Origin: Methanobacteriota archaeon | GTDB taxonomy: Archaea > Thermoplasmatota > Poseidoniia > Poseidoniales > Thalassarchaeaceae | Assembly (NCBI GenBank): GCA_002685315.1 | Contig: NYXJ01000016.1 | Span: 5,433 to 10,867, forward strand | Reading direction: 5' to 3' | DNA length: 5,435 nt | Part shown: positions 5,245 to 5,435 of the stretch, in pieces | Layout of the letters: each line of letters begins with the position of its first letter | How positions within the stretch are numbered: the first letter of the stretch is position 1 | Made by a program: the position numbers and the translations under genes | Notes under the pieces: model-generated | What the model was told of the DNA's origin: nothing | What the model saw: the letters and a program-made list of their open reading frames with translations, nothing else | Database searches by the model: none

Positions 5245-5435
5245 TATGCTACACCTCCTGGTGTCACTGCCTTTGCTTCAGCAGTTAGTGAACGGAGTCG
5301 ATTTCGAACTTCTAATGTTCCATTGAAATCTCCATCAATCCAAAGTCGACCGTTGTCTCCAACAATAACTCTGCATTCTGATTCCTCCTTGAGTTGTCTC
5401 AGTGCTTTTCCTTGTTTGCCGATTAATCTACCCAA
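5244..5435 (-). CDS. rrp4: Exosome RNA-binding cap subunit Rrp4, C-terminal KH domain (5'-truncated by the window edge)
   Basis: Only the last 63 residues are in the window; the frame is open at the right edge, and the TTG there is an internal Leu. Rrp4 forms the trimeric cap on the Rrp41/Rrp42 ring and feeds RNA into the channel with its S1 and KH domains. What is visible is the KH part: LIGKQGKALRQLKEES with the I-G-x-x-G loop at ~5-9, then the strand CRVIVGDNGRLWIDG (~21-35), which matches the family's I-G-x-N-G-x-I-W-I pattern, and a final charged helix. The N-terminal and S1 domains lie outside. It is the first visible gene of the minus-strand unit and joins rrp41 by a TAATG overlap, the usual archaeal order rrp4-rrp41-rrp42. 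Confidence 0.93.
   Translation of the reverse strand: MGRLIGKQGKALRQLKEESECRVIVGDNGRLWIDGDFNGTLEVRNRLRSLTAEAKAVTPGGVA
5253..5259 (-). promoter_or_regulatory. Strong Shine-Dalgarno sequence of rrp41 inside rrp4
   Basis: AGGAGGT on the minus strand lies 8 nt before the rrp41 ATG, within the codons for the last residues of Rrp4 (PGGVA). It is close to a full anti-16S match and fixes the rrp41 start at 5244. Confidence 0.7.

Overview
The window is archaeal. On the minus strand it carries a well-known archaeal gene neighbourhood: the RNA exosome genes rrp4 (C-terminal end only), rrp41 and rrp42, then ribosomal protein L37Ae, a Pcc1-type KEOPS subunit and prefoldin beta. The DNA is AT-rich, nearly every gene has a readable Shine-Dalgarno sequence, and genes are packed with overlapping or abutting ends. 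The protein sequences look like a mesophilic marine euryarchaeon. Marine Group II/III (Thermoplasmatota, Poseidoniales-like) is my best guess, but it rests on overall impression and not on a marker I can prove here.

Layout. Plus strand, 1-2044: the C-terminal half of a UbiD-family decarboxylase of the archaeal type (cut by the left edge), a 326-residue TPR-like helical protein, and a small Nudix hydrolase. The three genes are 9 nt apart or overlapping and so look co-transcribed. Minus strand, 5435 down to 2008: rrp4 (cut by the right edge), rrp41, rrp42, rpl37ae, pcc1, pfdB and an unrecognised helical protein of about 276 residues. All junctions are overlaps or gaps of at most 17 nt, so this reads as one polycistronic unit whose promoter lies beyond the right edge. 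The two units converge, and their last genes overlap by 37 nt (2008-2044).

How the genes fit together. The minus-strand unit joins RNA degradation (exosome cap subunit Rrp4 and the Rrp41/Rrp42 ring), translation (L37Ae, and KEOPS, which makes the tRNA t6A modification) and protein folding (prefoldin). The plus-strand unit has no evident common pathway. UbiD is probably the decarboxylase of the archaeal mevalonate route, and the partners of the TPR protein and Nudix enzyme are unknown. No intergenic stretch exceeds about 20 nt, and I see no RNA genes, mobile elements, CRISPR arrays or long repeats. I do not see a clearly new biological system. The points most worth following are the two unassigned helical proteins, the absence of rpoP from its usual place, the acidic tail on L37Ae, and two start codons that should be moved downstream of the longest reading.
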